Positions 47,192-59,394 of a stretch of 64,000 nucleotides of DNA are shown piece by piece. A model generated the notes under the pieces. The model saw only the letters and a list, made by a program, of their open reading frames with translations, did no database searches and was not told the origin of the DNA. The DNA lies in assembly GCF_000188055.2 (NCBI RefSeq), contig NZ_AEUZ02000001.1:882001-946000 (forward strand), in the 5' to 3' direction. Origin of the DNA: Streptococcus urinalis 2285-97 (GTDB lineage Bacteria > Bacillota > Bacilli > Lactobacillales > Streptococcaceae). Within the stretch, counting starts at the first letter, position 1. The number at the start of each line of letters is the position of its first letter. The position numbers were made by a program, and so were the translations under genes.

Positions 47192-47219
47192 TTAACAATA
47201 GAATGAAATATGTTATAAT
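47192..47219 (+). promoter_or_regulatory. Promoter of the DUF1149-degV-dapB-cca operon
   Basis: TTAACA (47192-47197), 16-bp spacer, TATAAT (47214-47219) with upstream TGT. Confidence 0.72.
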
Positions 47220-47249
47220 AAATATTATTGTCATTCAAGGGAGAAAAAA

Positions 47250-47630
47250 ATGGAACTCATCAGAGAAAAAGAATTTGTTAATCAGTATCATTATGATGCT
47301 CGTAATTTAGAGTGGGAAGAAGAAAATGGTACACCTGAAACAAATTTTGAGGTGACCTTTCAATTAGTTAAAAAGGATGAAGAAAATCAAGAAACAGTTA
47401 TTGTTTCTGTCTTGCAATTTGTTATTGTTCGAGATGAATTTGTCATCAGTGGTGTCATTTCACAGATGGTACATATTAAAGATAGATTAGTAAGTAATCC
47501 TAGTGAATTTTCTCAGGCTGAAGTTGAATCTTTGGCAGCACCATTATTAGATATGGTGAAGCGACTCACATTTGAAGTCACTGAGATTGCTTTAGACGAA
47601 CCTGGTATTAATTTGGAGTTTAAGAGTTAA
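47250..47630 (+). CDS. DUF1149 family protein (SecB-like fold)
   Basis: A 126-residue acidic cytosolic protein (MELIREKEFVNQYHYDARNLEWEE...). It matches the DUF1149 family of lactobacillales, often compared to SecB chaperones; function not established. Ribosome site GGGAG. Its stop overlaps the degV start by one base. Confidence 0.83.
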   Translation: MELIREKEFVNQYHYDARNLEWEEENGTPETNFEVTFQLVKKDEENQETVIVSVLQFVIVRDEFVISGVISQMVHIKDRLVSNPSEFSQAEVESLAAPLLDMVKRLTFEVTEIALDEPGINLEFKS

Positions 47631-48481
47631 TGAAGTTAGCAATCATTACAGATAATTCAGCAGCAAATGCTGAAAAATTAGCAGTCGTAGAAGATGTATT
47701 TGTCTTAGATATTCCTGTTATTATTGAAAATCAATCTTATATTGAAGGAAAAAATTTAAGTATTGATGCGTTTTATCAAAAAATGTCAGCTTCTGATGAA
47801 TTGCCTAAAACCAGTCAGCCAAGTCTTGCAGAATTGAATGACCTTCTTGAACGATTAACAAATGAAGGTTATACACATGTCATAGGTGTTTTTATTGCTG
47901 CCGGAATATCAGGCTTTTGGCAAAATATTCAATTCTTAAAAGATGAGTTTAAAGAGTTGACTATAGCATTTCCTGATACACGCATTACATCAAAACCACA
48001 AACAAGCATGGTCGAAAATGTCGTCAAATGGTATCAAGAAGGCTTGAGCTTTGATCATATTTTAGAAAAATTAAATAAGCAAATTGAATTAACAACTGCT
48101 TTTATTATGGTTGATGATTTAAACCATTTAGTCAAAGGTGGCCGACTTTCTAATGGAGCAGCATTATTAGGCAATTTATTAAGTATCAAACCTATTTTGC
48201 GCTTTAATGAGGAAGGTAAAATAGTAGTATATGAAAAAGTTCGAACTGAAAAAAAAGCTATTAAACGACTTATTTCCATTTTAGAAGAAGAAACAGCTGA
48301 TCACGCTTATCAAGTCTCAATTATTCATTCACGAGCAGAAGAAAAAGCACTTGATTTGAAAGAAAAATTGGAAAATGCAGGATACCAAGGTGAAATTGAA
48401 ATTGTTACTTTCGGTGCTGTTATTGCTACTCATTTAGGTGAAGGGGCAGTAGCATTTGGTATCACTCCTGTTATTGATTAA
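47630..48481 (+). CDS. DegV family fatty acid-binding protein
   Basis: A 283-residue two-domain DegV protein. The lipid-binding start AIITDNSAA, the TSQPS motif (residues ~61-65), and [22 protein letters not shown] (abridged family core) are typical. DegV/FakB proteins hold fatty acids for phosphorylation by FakA. Directly coupled to the DUF1149 gene and 14 bp before dapB. Confidence 0.92.
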   Translation: MKLAIITDNSAANAEKLAVVEDVFVLDIPVIIENQSYIEGKNLSIDAFYQKMSASDELPKTSQPSLAELNDLLERLTNEGYTHVIGVFIAAGISGFWQNIQFLKDEFKELTIAFPDTRITSKPQTSMVENVVKWYQEGLSFDHILEKLNKQIELTTAFIMVDDLNHLVKGGRLSNGAALLGNLLSIKPILRFNEEGKIVVYEKVRTEKKAIKRLISILEEETADHAYQVSIIHSRAEEKALDLKEKLENAGYQGEIEIVTFGAVIATHLGEGAVAFGITPVID

Positions 48482-48495
48482 AAAAGGAGAAAAAA

Positions 48496-49263
48496 ATGAG
48501 TATTAAGGTTATTATTGCTGGTTTTAAAGGAAAAATGGGGTCTGAAGCATTAAAAATGGTTCAAAATGAAATGGAATTTGAACCAGTAGCCCTAATTGAT
48601 CCTTTTTCAGAATTGACTGAATACCAGGGCATTCCTGTTTATAATCACAAGGAAGAACTAGCTGATATTAAAGCGGATGTTTGGATTGACTTTACTACTC
48701 CTCAAGTAGCCTTTGAAAACACTTTTTTTGCCTTGGAACATCACTTTGCACCAGTTGTTGGAACAACGGGTTTCAAAGAAAGCCAAATTGAAGAGTTAAT
48801 TGTTCTATCTAAAGAAAAACAATGTGGGGGTCTCATTGCTCCTAACTTTGCTATTGGAGCAATTTTAATGATGTCTTTTGCAAAACAAGCTGCTAAGTAT
48901 TTTCCTGATGTTGAGATTATTGAGTTACATCATGATCAGAAAAAAGATGCGCCGAGTGGTACTGCGCTAAAGACTGCTGAAATGATTTCTTCTGTCAGAG
49001 GAATGAAAGTCCAAGGTGCAGTAGACGAAACGGAAAATTTAAAGGGTGCACGTGGTGCTGAATATAATGGCTTTAGAATTCATTCTGTTCGTCTTCCTGG
49101 TTTGGTAGCTCATCAAGAAGTAATATTTGGTTCTAAAGGTGAAGGATTACGAATTAGACATGATTCTTTTGATCGTACTTCGTTTATGACAGGTGTTAAT
49201 CACGCTGTTAAAGAGGTTGTTAAACAGAATCAACTCGTTTATGGTTTGGAAAATATTTTATGA
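48496..49263 (+). CDS. dapB: 4-hydroxy-tetrahydrodipicolinate reductase
   Basis: A 255-residue NAD(P)H enzyme of lysine/diaminopimelate synthesis. N-terminal Rossmann motif [10 protein letters not shown] (about residues 8-17), GTTGF, and the catalytic [15 protein letters not shown] (about 138-152) are intact. Overlaps cca by 4 bp. In streptococci the product leads to lysine for the cell wall. Confidence 0.96.
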   Translation: MSIKVIIAGFKGKMGSEALKMVQNEMEFEPVALIDPFSELTEYQGIPVYNHKEELADIKADVWIDFTTPQVAFENTFFALEHHFAPVVGTTGFKESQIEELIVLSKEKQCGGLIAPNFAIGAILMMSFAKQAAKYFPDVEIIELHHDQKKDAPSGTALKTAEMISSVRGMKVQGAVDETENLKGARGAEYNGFRIHSVRLPGLVAHQEVIFGSKGEGLRIRHDSFDRTSFMTGVNHAVKEVVKQNQLVYGLENIL

Positions 49264-50471
49264 AATTAAAGAAAATGCCTTCTGAATTTCAGAAGGCTTT
49301 ACCAGTTTTAAAAAAATTACATGATGCTGACTATGAAGCCTATTTTGTTGGTGGGAGTGTTCGGGATAGTTTATTAAATCGACAAATCCATGATGTTGAC
49401 ATTGCAACAAGTGCTTATCCTGAAGAAACTAAGCATGTTTTTCATAGAACAGTTGATATTGGAATAGAACATGGTACGGTTTTAGTACTTGAAAACTCTG
49501 GTGAGTATGAAATTACGACTTTTAGAACAGAAGATGTTTACGTTGATTATAGAAGGCCTAGTAAAGTCCTTTTTGTACGTTCTTTAGAAGAAGATTTAAA
49601 ACGACGTGACTTTACGGTTAATGCTTTTGCTTTAGCACATGATGGGACTGTCATTGATAAATTTTCTGGCTTGTCTGATTTGGATAACCATCTTTTGCGT
49701 GCTGTTGGGAACCCAGAAGAAAGATTTACAGAAGATGCCTTACGAATCATGCGTGGTTTTCGTTTTTCAGCAAGTTTAAACTTTGATATTGAAAAACTGA
49801 CGTTTAAAGCTATGACAGAAAATGCTGATCTTTTAGAAAAGATTTCAATTGAACGTACCTTTATTGAACTTGATAAATTATTGACAGCACCTTATTGGAA
49901 AAAAGGGATTTCTTATCTGTTAGAAGCAAAAGCGAATCAGTTTTTACCTTACCTTGTAGGAAAAAAAGCATTTTTATCTGAAATGATGACAAATCTTGCA
50001 CCAGACTTTTTATTTTCTTCTTCCTTTCAAGCATGGGCTTTCTTAATTATCTCAATTAAACAAAAAGAAGTAAAATCATTTTTAAGATCTTGGAAGACTT
50101 CTAATGATTTTCAAAAAATGGTATCACAACTTATCAAACTTTATGAAATTAGAGAACATAGAAGCTTGCAATTAAAAGACCTTTACCAATTTGGTAAAGC
50201 ATTAGCCTATTCAGTAGAGGAATTAAGACTGGGTCAAGGAAAAGCAGTTCAGTTTGATAGAATTGATTACCTAGATGATCAATTGGATATTCATCATAAA
50301 CATGATATTGTGGTAAATGGTGGTGATTTAATGAAAGCATTTAAATTAAAGCCAGGTCCTAAGTTAGGCCAATTATTGAAACAAGTTGAAGAAGGAATAG
50401 TCTCTAAAGAAATTAAGAATACAAAAGAATCTATTTTTGCATTTGTAACAGAGGAGCTAAAGTGTGAGTGA
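49260..50471 (+). CDS. cca: CCA tRNA nucleotidyltransferase
   Basis: A 403-residue class II enzyme that adds CCA to tRNA 3' ends. Head domain motif [11 protein letters not shown] with the metal aspartates in HDVDIAT (about residues 37-44), RRDFTVNAF, and [13 protein letters not shown]. Required here because the two tRNA genes in the window do not encode CCA. Overlaps dapB upstream and the ABC-F gene downstream. Confidence 0.96.
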   Translation: MKLKKMPSEFQKALPVLKKLHDADYEAYFVGGSVRDSLLNRQIHDVDIATSAYPEETKHVFHRTVDIGIEHGTVLVLENSGEYEITTFRTEDVYVDYRRPSKVLFVRSLEEDLKRRDFTVNAFALAHDGTVIDKFSGLSDLDNHLLRAVGNPEERFTEDALRIMRGFRFSASLNFDIEKLTFKAMTENADLLEKISIERTFIELDKLLTAPYWKKGISYLLEAKANQFLPYLVGKKAFLSEMMTNLAPDFLFSSSFQAWAFLIISIKQKEVKSFLRSWKTSNDFQKMVSQLIKLYEIREHRSLQLKDLYQFGKALAYSVEELRLGQGKAVQFDRIDYLDDQLDIHHKHDIVVNGGDLMKAFKLKPGPKLGQLLKQVEEGIVSKEIKNTKESIFAFVTEELKCE

Positions 50472-52332
50472 TTTTAAAGTAGAACATTTAACAAAAACAG
50501 TCGGTGATAAAACTGTCTTCCAAAATATTTCATTTTATATTCATGATCAAGATCGGATTGGAATAATTGGTGTTAACGGAACTGGAAAAACAACGCTTTT
50601 AGATGTTATTTCAGGCAAACTTGGTTATGATGGAGACGTTTCACCTTTCTTAGCTAAATCAGATTATACTATTGCTTATTTAACACAAGATCCAGAATTT
50701 GATGATGAAAAGTCAGTTTTAGATACTGTTTTATCTTCTGAAGTTAAAGAGTTTGAGCTCATTAAATCATACGAGTCTTTAATGAATGATTATAGTGAAG
50801 AAAAACAATCAAAATTAGAATCTATTATGTCACAAATGGATCAATTAGATGTTTGGTCTATTGAAAGTACTGTTAAAACAGTTTTATCAAAATTAGGCAT
50901 TAGAAATCTAAATCAGAAAGTGGGACAACTGTCTGGAGGCTTGAGAAGAAGGGTCCAGTTAGCTCAAGTTTTATTGAATGATGCCGATTTGTTATTATTA
51001 GATGAACCAACGAACCATCTTGATATTGAAACAATTGCTTGGTTAACTCATTTCTTAAATAGTAGTAAAAAAACGGTTTTATTTATTACACATGATCGGT
51101 ATTTCTTAGATAGTATGGCAACACGTATCTTTGAGTTAGATAATGCTCAGTTGACAGAGTATCAAGGAAACTACCAAGACTACGTGAGATTAAGAGCCGA
51201 AAAAGATGAGAGAGATAGTGCAAGCCTTCATAAAAAAAAGCAACTCTATAAACAGGAATTAGCCTGGATGAGAACTCAACCTCAGGCTCGTGCGACTAAA
51301 CAGCAAGCAAGAATTAATCGTTTTGAAAATCTAAAAAGTGATTTAAAACAAACAGATTCAGCACAGTCTCTTGAAATACAATTTGAGACAAGTCGTATAG
51401 GTAAAAAAGTTATTCATTTTGATAATATTTCATTTTCCTATGATGATAAGCCGTTAATTAAAGATTTTAATCTTTTAATTCAAAATCGTGATCGAATTGG
51501 TATCATTGGTGATAATGGTGTTGGTAAATCAACTCTTTTACACTTGATAAATGGTGACTTAGTACCAACAAAGGGTTCTCTTGAAATTGGTGAAACAGTC
51601 AGGATTGCTTATTTTTCACAACAAATAAAAGACATGGATGATAATAAACGTGTCATAACTTATCTTCAAGAAGTTGCAGAAGAAGTAAAAACCAGTGTAG
51701 GAACAACCAGTGTTACTGAGTTATTAGAACAATTTTTATTTCCAAGGTCAACTCATGGTACTTTAATAGGAAAATTATCAGGTGGGGAGAAAAAAAGACT
51801 TTATCTATTAAAACTCTTGATTGAAAAACCAAATGTTTTATTGTTAGATGAGCCTACGAATGATTTAGATATTGCAACTTTAACTGTTTTAGAAAACTTT
51901 ATCTCTCACTTTAATGGACCAGTAATGACAGTCAGTCATGACCGCTATTTTCTAGATAAAGTTGCAAATAAAATTTTAGCATTTAAAGATCATCATATCA
52001 GAGAATTTTTTGGAAATTATACGGATTATTTAGATGAAGTTGCATTCAATGAAACCAATACAAATAATGAAAAAACGACTTCTCAAGAAAAGCCTTTAAA
52101 AGAAAAATCTTCTAAAAAGAGAATGTCTTATCTCGAAAAAAAAGAGTGGGAGACTATTGAGAATGACATTATGTCTCTTGAAGATCAGATTGAAAAAGTT
52201 GAAGAAGAAATGCAAACTTTTTCAAGTGATTATGATAAATTATCAGATTTACAAAAGGATCTTGATCAACTAAATTCAGAGCTTACAGAAAAATATGATC
52301 GCTATGAATATCTAAGTCAACTAGATCAATAA
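50464..52332 (+). CDS. ABC-F family ATPase (Uup-like)
   Basis: A 622-residue protein with two ATP-binding domains: Walker [10 protein letters not shown] (about 36-44) with signature [15 protein letters not shown] and Walker [12 protein letters not shown]; second set [35 protein letters not shown]. No membrane domain. A charged linker between them and a C-terminal coiled coil (about 555-622) suggest the Uup subgroup acting on ribosomes. GTG start after GAGGAG; overlaps cca by 8 bp. Confidence 0.93.
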   Translation: MSDFKVEHLTKTVGDKTVFQNISFYIHDQDRIGIIGVNGTGKTTLLDVISGKLGYDGDVSPFLAKSDYTIAYLTQDPEFDDEKSVLDTVLSSEVKEFELIKSYESLMNDYSEEKQSKLESIMSQMDQLDVWSIESTVKTVLSKLGIRNLNQKVGQLSGGLRRRVQLAQVLLNDADLLLLDEPTNHLDIETIAWLTHFLNSSKKTVLFITHDRYFLDSMATRIFELDNAQLTEYQGNYQDYVRLRAEKDERDSASLHKKKQLYKQELAWMRTQPQARATKQQARINRFENLKSDLKQTDSAQSLEIQFETSRIGKKVIHFDNISFSYDDKPLIKDFNLLIQNRDRIGIIGDNGVGKSTLLHLINGDLVPTKGSLEIGETVRIAYFSQQIKDMDDNKRVITYLQEVAEEVKTSVGTTSVTELLEQFLFPRSTHGTLIGKLSGGEKKRLYLLKLLIEKPNVLLLDEPTNDLDIATLTVLENFISHFNGPVMTVSHDRYFLDKVANKILAFKDHHIREFFGNYTDYLDEVAFNETNTNNEKTTSQEKPLKEKSSKKRMSYLEKKEWETIENDIMSLEDQIEKVEEEMQTFSSDYDKLSDLQKDLDQLNSELTEKYDRYEYLSQLDQ

Positions 52333-52373
52333 TTGTGATAATAATAGGATATCTAGTTGAAAATTAGCCTAAA

Positions 52374-52402
52374 TTAGTTATACATTAATCATTAATAACT
52401 AA
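52374..52402. repeat. Inverted repeat upstream of the ABC exporter operon
   Basis: Arms TTAGTTAT / ATAACTAA around ATTAAT-C-ATTAAT, without a T tail. It could be an operator or RNA hairpin. The rest of 52333-52540 holds a probable weak promoter near 52463-52468 (TAAACT) and a TTTTCTT/AAGAAAA hairpin at 52506-52525; no gene. Confidence 0.5.
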
Positions 52403-52540
52403 AGATGAACGGTTTTTTAAAAAAAGTTTATTAAATTATCTGGATATATATTTTATTTATGTTAAACTAAAACTAAAGATACAGAATAGACGGGGAGACC
52501 TAGTCTTTTCTTATATAAAAGAAAATTTTAGGAGGATTAG

Positions 52541-54280
52541 ATGGGGTTAATTTGGAATTATTTAAAGCGTAAACCAAAATTTTTATTGATGAATCTTTTT
52601 GGTGCTTTATTATTCGTTGTTGTTAATCTTGGATTACCAACAATTTTGGCTCGTATGATTGATGATGGTGTTACTAAGAATAACAAACAAGCTTTGTATT
52701 TTTGGGCTATAATCATGTTTTTAATTGTTTTATCAGGAGCTGTTGGAAGGTTAGTTTTATCTTATGCTTCTAGCCGATTAACAACCACTATGGTAAAAGA
52801 GCTTCGTGATGACATGTATCGTAAATTACAGGATTATTCTCATTCTGAATATGAAAAAATTGGAGTCTCTTCTTTAGTAACAAGAATGACAAGTGATGCT
52901 TTTGTCTTGATGCAATTTGCTGAAATGACTTTGAGAATGGGCCTAGTAACACCACTCATGATGATTTTCTCAGTTATTATGATACTTGTAACTAGTCCAT
53001 CTTTAGCTTGGATTGTAGCTGTTGCTATTCCATTTTTGATTATTGTAGTTGTTTATGTTGCTGTTCAGACTAAACCTTTATCTGAGAAGCAACAGTCAAC
53101 TTTAGATAAAATTAACCAATTTGTTAGAGAGAATTTGACTGGACTTCGTGTTATTAGAGCATTTGCTCGAGAAGACTTTCAGGAAAATAAATTTAATAGT
53201 GAGAATGAAACTTATCAAAAAACATCTAGTCATCTCTTTATCTTAACAGGGATAACAGAACCATTATTTGTACAGATTATCGTTGCTATGATTGTGTCAA
53301 TTGTTTGGTTTGCACTAGATCCTTTAGCAAAGGGCAATTATCAAATTGGTAATTTAGTTGCTTTTATTGAATACAGTTTCCATGCTTTATTCTCATTTTT
53401 AATGTTTGCTAATCTCTTTACCATGTATCCTAAAATGGCAGTCTCAAGCTCTCGTATTAGAGAAGTTTTAAATATGCCCATTTCCATTTCAAAAAATGAA
53501 GATGGGGTTACTGAAACAAAAACAAAAGGCTATTTAGAATTTGATAGTGTCACATTTGCTTATCCAGGTGAGACTGAAAGTCCAGTTTTACATGATATTT
53601 CATTCAAAACAAAACCTGGAGAAACCATTGCCTTCATTGGTTCGACTGGTTCTGGAAAATCATCTTTAGTTAATTTGATACCAAGATTCTTTGATGTGAC
53701 GTTAGGCCGAATATTAGTAGATGGTGTGGATGTCCGAGATTTTAATCTAAAGGCTTTACGTCAAAAAATTGGTTTTATTCCGCAAAAGTCTTTACTTTTT
53801 ACCGGAACTATTGAGGAAAATTTAAAATTTGGTAAAAGTGATGCTAATATTGAGGAATTAGACCAGGCTGCAGATGTCTCACAAGCTAAAGAGTTTATTG
53901 AGAGTCGTGAGAAAAGATATCAAACCCATTTAGCTGAAGCTGGTAGTAACCTTTCAGGTGGTCAAAAACAACGATTATCAATTGCACGGGCTGTGGTGAA
54001 AAAACCAGATATTTACATTTTTGATGATTCCTTTTCTGCACTTGATTACAAGACTGATGCTGAATTGCGTCGCCGTCTAAAAGAAGTAACCGAAAATGCA
54101 ACGGTTCTAATCGTTGCCCAAAGGGTTGGTACGATCATGGATGCCGATCAAATAATTGTTCTAGACGAAGGCGAAATTGTTGGGCGTGGAACGCATGAAG
54201 AATTAATGATTTCCAACGATATTTATAGAGAAATTGCAAACTCTCAATTAAATAATCAAAGTTTAACGAAAGAAGGTTAG
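52541..54280 (+). CDS. ABC exporter half-transporter, first subunit (LmrC/PatA-like)
   Basis: A 579-residue half-transporter with six membrane helices (residues ~15-305) and a C-terminal ATPase: Walker A GSTGSGKSS, LSGGQKQRLSIARAV and Walker B IYIFDDSFSALD. The catalytic Glu after Walker B is replaced by Asp (DDSFSALD), the degenerate-site pattern of one partner in heterodimeric exporters. Its partner follows 9 bp downstream. Ribosome site AGGAGG. Confidence 0.93.
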   Translation: MGLIWNYLKRKPKFLLMNLFGALLFVVVNLGLPTILARMIDDGVTKNNKQALYFWAIIMFLIVLSGAVGRLVLSYASSRLTTTMVKELRDDMYRKLQDYSHSEYEKIGVSSLVTRMTSDAFVLMQFAEMTLRMGLVTPLMMIFSVIMILVTSPSLAWIVAVAIPFLIIVVVYVAVQTKPLSEKQQSTLDKINQFVRENLTGLRVIRAFAREDFQENKFNSENETYQKTSSHLFILTGITEPLFVQIIVAMIVSIVWFALDPLAKGNYQIGNLVAFIEYSFHALFSFLMFANLFTMYPKMAVSSSRIREVLNMPISISKNEDGVTETKTKGYLEFDSVTFAYPGETESPVLHDISFKTKPGETIAFIGSTGSGKSSLVNLIPRFFDVTLGRILVDGVDVRDFNLKALRQKIGFIPQKSLLFTGTIEENLKFGKSDANIEELDQAADVSQAKEFIESREKRYQTHLAEAGSNLSGGQKQRLSIARAVVKKPDIYIFDDSFSALDYKTDAELRRRLKEVTENATVLIVAQRVGTIMDADQIIVLDEGEIVGRGTHEELMISNDIYREIANSQLNNQSLTKEG

Positions 54281-54289
54281 GAGGAGAAA

Positions 54290-56060
54290 ATGACAGAAAA
54301 AAATGTATTTAAACGTCTATGGTCTTATTTAAAAAATTATCGTCTCTCTCTCTTTTTAGCTGTTTTTCTAAAAATATTAAGTGCTTTAATGAGTGTTTTA
54401 GAACCCTTTGTTTTAGGGCTTGCTATTACTGAGTTAACCAAAAATTTACTGGATATGGCTAAAGGAATAGATGGCGCTTCAATTAACAAAACCTATATCT
54501 TTTGGGTATTAGTCATTTATCTAATTAGGGCACTAATTAATGAGCTAGGATCTTTTGGTTCAAACTATTTTATGACAAGAGCAGTTCAATCAAGTATTCG
54601 TGATTTAAGACAAGATTTGAATCAAAAAATTAATCAAATTCCAATTTCGTATTTTGATAAACATCAATTTGGAGATATGTTAGGTCGTTTCACATCTGAT
54701 GTAGAAGCTGTCTCAAATGCCTTACAACAGTCTTTTTTACAAATTGTTAATGCTATTTTTACGATTATTTTAGTTGTCAGTATGGTTTTATACCTCAATT
54801 TTAAATTGGCTATTGTTGTCATCATGACTGTTCCAGTAACTTATTTTGTAGCTCAATTTATTTTGAAAAAATCACAACCATACTTTAAAAAGCAAGCTAA
54901 TATTTTAGGAGCAATGAATGGATATGTGCAAGAAAATTTGTCTGGTTTTAATATCTTAAAATTATATGGACGTGAAGAAGCATCTGAAGAAGAGTTTTAT
55001 CAAATCACGAAAGATATACAAGAAATTGGGTTTAAAGCCAGTTTTATCTCTGGTATAATGATGCCAATTTTGAATTTTATTTCAGATTCTGTCTACATGA
55101 TTGTTGCGCTTATAGGTGGTCTACAAGTTATTTCAGGACAAATGACAATTGGTAATATGCAAGCTTTTGTACAATATATTTGGCAAATCAGTCAACCCAT
55201 TCAAGTTATTACCCAATTAGCATCAGTTTTACAGAGTGCAAAGTCATCTCTAGAAAGAATATTTCAAGTCCTTGATGAACCTAACGAAATCAATGAAGTT
55301 AGTGAATCATTAAAACAAGATTTGTCAGGTCAGGTTTCTTTCAATAACGTTGACTTTCAATATGTTGAAGGAAAACCATTAATTCGTGATTTTACTTTAG
55401 ACGTTAAGCCTGGTGAGATGATTGCTATTGTTGGTCCTACTGGAGCTGGTAAAACAACTTTAATTAACTTATTAATGCGTTTTTATGATGTCACAAAAGG
55501 TTCGATTACAGTTGATGGCCACGATATTAGAAATCTTTCTCGTCAGGAATATCGTCAACAATTTGGTATGGTATTGCAAGATGCTTGGCTATACGAAGGT
55601 AGTATCAATGAAAATTTACGCTTTGGGAAATTAGATGCAAGTGATGAAGAAATTGTAGAAGCAGCTAAAGCAGCCAATGTTGATCATTTTATTAGAACCT
55701 TACCAAATGGTTATCAAATGGAGATGAATCAAGAATCAAGTAATATTTCTTTAGGTCAAAAACAATTGTTAACAATTGCTAGAGCTTTGCTGGCTGATCC
55801 GAAAATTTTGATACTTGACGAAGCAACGTCTTCAGTTGATACTCGACTGGAATTATTGATACAAAAAGCAATGAAAGTTTTAATGGAAGGTAGAACTAGT
55901 TTTGTTATTGCTCATCGATTGTCAACGATTCAAGAAGCTGATAAGATTTTAGTATTAAAAGATGGCCAAATAATTGAGCAAGGGAATCATCAGACATTAC
56001 TTGAATCTAAAGGTTTTTATTATGATTTGTATATGAGTCAATTTTCAAACAGTCAAGCAT

Positions 56061-56062
<2 letters not shown>
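54290..56062 (+). CDS. ABC exporter half-transporter, second subunit (LmrD/PatB-like)
   Basis: A 590-residue half-transporter: six membrane helices (about 18-325), then Walker A GPTGAGKTT, signature ISLGQKQLLTIARAL (a non-standard ISLGQ) and Walker B ILILDEATSSVD with catalytic Glu. The conserved ATPase site here and the degenerate one in the partner indicate an asymmetric heterodimeric multidrug/peptide exporter. GGAG ribosome site just before the ATG. Confidence 0.94.
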
Positions 56063-57500
<1,438 letters not shown>

Positions 57501-57506
57501 TGATAT

Positions 57507-57531
57507 AAAAGCTCCCTTAGGAGCTTTTTTT
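57507..57531 (+). terminator. gdhA terminator
   Basis: Stem AAAAGCTCC / GGAGCTTTT, loop CTTA, T7 tail. Confidence 0.93.
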
Positions 57532-57563
57532 GTTATAATAGATTATAAATAAGGAGACAACTA

Positions 57564-57974
57564 ATGATAAAGGATATTGTGAAGGATAAACATTTTTTAT
57601 CTAAGGCATCAAGCAATGCAACAAAAAAGGATCCCTATATTGCTGATGATTTAATGGATACTTTAAATTACCACAAGGAAGAGTGTTTAGGATTAGCCGC
57701 AAACATGATTGGATATTCAAAGCGTGTGATTATAGTTAGTATGGGTTTTGTAGATATAGTGATGTTTAATCCTGTTATTATTGAAAAAAGTCAACCTTAT
57801 TTAACAAATGAAGGGTGTTTATCACTTTTAGGTCAAAGAGCAACACAACGCTATGAGACTATAAAAGTGACGTATAAAGATAAAAATTGGAAACAAAAAA
57901 CACTAACGCTTAATAAACTTGCAGCTCAAATTTGTCAACATGAATTAGATCACTTAGAAGGTAGATTAATTTAA
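57564..57974 (+). CDS. Small peptide deformylase-like protein
   Basis: A 136-residue PDF-fold protein. Motif 1 reads GLAANMIGYSKR (usual GLAAPQIG, so Gln is Met), motif 2 EGCLSL, motif 3 QHELDHLEG with the zinc His-Glu-His set. It is shorter than the main deformylase of streptococci (~200 aa), and the altered motif 1 is characteristic of a second, small PDF group; activity on formyl-Met is therefore uncertain. Monocistronic; ribosome site AAGGAG. Confidence 0.85.
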   Translation: MIKDIVKDKHFLSKASSNATKKDPYIADDLMDTLNYHKEECLGLAANMIGYSKRVIIVSMGFVDIVMFNPVIIEKSQPYLTNEGCLSLLGQRATQRYETIKVTYKDKNWKQKTLTLNKLAAQICQHELDHLEGRLI

Positions 57975-57977
57975 CTG

Positions 57978-58005
57978 AAAAGAGATATCAATCTCTCTTT
58001 TTTTT
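57978..58005 (+). terminator. Deformylase-gene terminator
   Basis: Stem AAAGAGAT / ATCTCTCTT with loop ATCA and T8 tail. Confidence 0.85.
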
Positions 58006-58033
58006 ATTGTTTTTAGGAAATATTAGGGAAATT

Positions 58034-58042
58034 TGCTATAAT
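58034..58042 (+). promoter_or_regulatory. relP promoter (extended -10)
   Basis: TGCTATAAT, 36 bp before relP; no clear -35. Confidence 0.6.
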
Positions 58043-58077
58043 AACAGAAATGAAAAGAATGATAGAGGAATTATTGT

Positions 58078-58710
58078 ATGTCAATTTATGGACAATATGA
58101 ATCATATCTACCCTTAGTATTACAAGAAATAACAGATTATATTATTAAAGCAAATATAGAATGTAAAGAAAAGACTGGATTTAAATTATATGAGCACTTT
58201 ATTTCGCGTATAAAAGATGCTAATTCAATGACAGAAAAATGCCAACGTAAAGGTCTTGAGGTATCAACTTATTCAGCTCTAAAAGTCATTAAAGATAGTA
58301 TTGGAATGCGTATTATTTGTGGATTTGTCGATGATATTTATAAAACTGTTGCACTATTAAAAGAGATGCCCAATGTTACTGTTTTTCAGGAAAAAGATTA
58401 TATCATTAATGCAAAACCAAATGGTTATCGTTCTTATCATCTCATATTAGAAGTTCATACAGATTTTCCAAGTGCAGATAATGATTCAAATGGTGCCTAT
58501 TTTGTTGAAATCCAACTAAGAACAATTGCTCAAGATTCTTGGGCTAGTTTAGAACATCAAATGAAATACAAAAAAAATATTAGTCAACCTGAGATGATAA
58601 CGAGAGAATTAAAACGTTGTGCTGATGAATTAGCTTCTTGTGATTTAACGATGCAAACAATCAGACAATTAATTGCCGATAGTCAGAATGAACAAAATAC
58701 AATGGAGTGA
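58078..58710 (+). CDS. relP: Small alarmone synthetase RelP ((p)ppGpp synthetase)
   Basis: A 210-residue single-domain synthetase that makes (p)ppGpp from GTP/GDP and ATP, without hydrolase or ACT domains. Motifs SRIKDANSMTEKCQRKG, DSIGMRIICGF, KPNGYRSYHL and EIQLRTIAQDSWASLEHQ carry the catalytic residues and are intact. In S. mutans relP is the first gene of relPRS; the same order is seen here (relR 3 bp on), which names it RelP rather than RelQ. The regulatory partners are broken. Confidence 0.92.
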   Translation: MSIYGQYESYLPLVLQEITDYIIKANIECKEKTGFKLYEHFISRIKDANSMTEKCQRKGLEVSTYSALKVIKDSIGMRIICGFVDDIYKTVALLKEMPNVTVFQEKDYIINAKPNGYRSYHLILEVHTDFPSADNDSNGAYFVEIQLRTIAQDSWASLEHQMKYKKNISQPEMITRELKRCADELASCDLTMQTIRQLIADSQNEQNTME

Positions 58711-58713
58711 CAC

Positions 58714-59382
58714 ATGAAAATACTACTAGCTGAAGATGAATTACAAATGTCAAACGTTCTAACAACAGCAATGACTCATCAAGGTTATGAAGTTGATGCT
58801 GTTTATGATGGACAAGCTGCAGTTGATTTAGCAATGACAAATCCTTATGATATTATGATTTTTGATATAATGATGCCTGTGAAGATAGGTATTGAGGCTC
58901 TTAAAGAGATTCGCTCAAGTGGAAATAAAACTCATATTATCATGTTAACAGCGATGGCAGAAGTTGATGATCGTGTCACAGGACTTGATGCTGGGGCAGA
59001 TGATTATTTAACCAAACCATTTTCTCTAAAAGAACTATTAGCACGACTAAGATCTATGGAAAGACGTGTTGAGAGCTTTACGCCAAAACATTTGAGTGCT
59101 GGAACAGTGACACTTGATGTTGATGAAAATGAATTAAGTCATCATAATTCAATTCGTCTGGCAAATAAAGAAAGTAAAATGATGGCTTATTTTATGTTAA
59201 ACCAAGGAAAATCTTTAACAACTCAAATGTTGTTTCGACATGTTTGGTCATAAGATGATGATGTCGAAGAAAGTATTGTTTGGGTTTACATCTCTTTCTT
59301 GCGTCAAAAACTTGAAGCTATTAATGCAGATATCAAAATTATAGGTCAAAAAGATGGTCCATTTTGTTTAGAATTATTATAG
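58714..59382 (+). pseudogene. relR: relR: OmpR-type response regulator, interrupted by an in-frame TAA
   Basis: The receiver domain (residues 1-120) is complete with acidic pocket AED (7-8), phospho-acceptor D51 in IFDIMMP and LTKPF lysine. The usual VKNGIEAL appears as VKIGIEAL. The winged-helix DNA-binding domain is cut by TAA at 59251-59253 after ...LFRHVWS; the same frame then continues DDDVEESIVWVYISFLRQKL... to TAG 59380. The lost 42 residues hold the recognition helix and wing, so a truncated product should not bind DNA. Length without the stop is 222 aa, normal. Confidence 0.9.
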
Positions 59383-59394
59383 GAGGCATCCATC

